In this document: positions 63,932 to 64,000 of the stretch, piece by piece
How the letters are laid out: the number at the start of each line of letters is the position of its first letter
Position numbering within the stretch: the first letter of the stretch is position 1
Assembly: GCF_000745425.1 (NCBI RefSeq)
Contig: NZ_JQJH01000009.1
Coordinates: forward strand, 62,001-126,000
DNA length: 64,000 nt
Reading direction: 5' to 3'
Source: Beijerinckia mobilis
GTDB taxonomy: Bacteria; Pseudomonadota; Alphaproteobacteria; Rhizobiales; Beijerinckiaceae
Made by a program: the position numbers and the translations under genes
Notes under the pieces: model-generated
Database searches by the model: none
Seen by the model: only the letters and a program-made list of their open reading frames with translations
Told to the model about the DNA's origin: nothing

Positions 63932-64000
63932 ATGCTCATTTCTTCAAGGCCTTTGGCGTGCGGTCTCCAGACCGTGCATTGCGAGCGACCACACGGCTTC
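63932..64000 (+). CDS. Possible start of a further gene (partial, runs off the right edge)
   Basis: An ATG at 63932 follows a good Shine-Dalgarno sequence (GAGGAG about eight bases upstream), 12 bp after the transglycosylase stop. It stays open to the end of the window for 23 codons (MLISSRPLACGL...). No family can be assigned from so few residues. Confidence 0.3.
   Translation, partial: MLISSRPLACGLQTVHCERPHGF

Overview
The window looks like a chromosomal segment of an alphaproteobacterium of the order Hyphomicrobiales (Rhizobiales). A Beijerinckiaceae-like relative is possible, but that is inference from gene content because no rRNA is present. The main argument is the run eno, ftsB, pdhA-pdhB-pdhC, lpd, lipA, coq10, then cinA, ispDF, dusB(nifR3)-ntrB-ntrC-ntrY-ntrX, hfq-hflX and mazG, which is the backbone order known from rhizobia. 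Other order-typical features are the fused IspDF, a lipoyl domain on PDH E1-beta, a GAFTGA-less NtrX and a DUF5330 protein. Most genes are GC-rich and densely packed.

Layout. 1-4.3 kb: partial sufE, a DUF5330 protein, a membrane histidine kinase and a peptidoglycan-binding protein. 4.9-7.2 kb: an isolated 655-residue protein with a glycoside-hydrolase-like (GH42-like) layout. It has a terminator-like hairpin just before its start and a strong hairpin behind it, and is the least explained gene here. 7.3-8.7 kb: a small hypothetical gene and a [2Fe-2S] ferredoxin-like gene, then a spacer with perfect palindromes. 8.7-16.3 kb: rlpA, a dacA-like carboxypeptidase, tmk, holB, metG, tatD and an MBL hydrolase, in one direction. 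16.3-17.1 kb: an AT-rich islet with a membrane TPR protein. 17.1-20.1 kb: an Lrp-type regulator divergent from a PDH-E1-like enzyme (MdeB-like). 20.9-26.7 kb: a double cold-shock protein, mazG, a divergent MoxR/VWA pair, hflX and hfq. 27-37 kb: an aminotransferase, a chromate transporter pair and the ntrXYCB-dusB nitrogen-control run. 37.6-40.2 kb: ispDF, a HAD hydrolase and a CinA-like gene. 40.6-49.3 kb: an accessory block with an iron-uptake-like DUF3325/DUF3649/PepSY trio, an MFS transporter, a P1B-5 metal ATPase with a hemerythrin tail, and an arsRC-acr3-arsH operon. 49.4-57.3 kb: coq10, lipA, lpd, pdhCBA and ftsB. 57.7-64 kb: an L,D-transpeptidase, a benzoylformate-decarboxylase-like enzyme, eno and a lytic transglycosylase.

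Three themes stand out. First, a dispersed two-hairpin intergenic element occurs in five copies, mostly within about 15 bp of a stop codon; one copy supplies the stop codon of hfq. Second, the accessory block sits between backbone genes cinA and coq10 and holds metal genes, with a 38-bp near-palindrome at the divergent ATPase/arsR start that contains both start codons. Third, several promoters carry unexplained palindromes (sufE side, ferredoxin/rlpA spacer, pdhA). No tRNA, rRNA, CRISPR array, transposase or integrase was seen.
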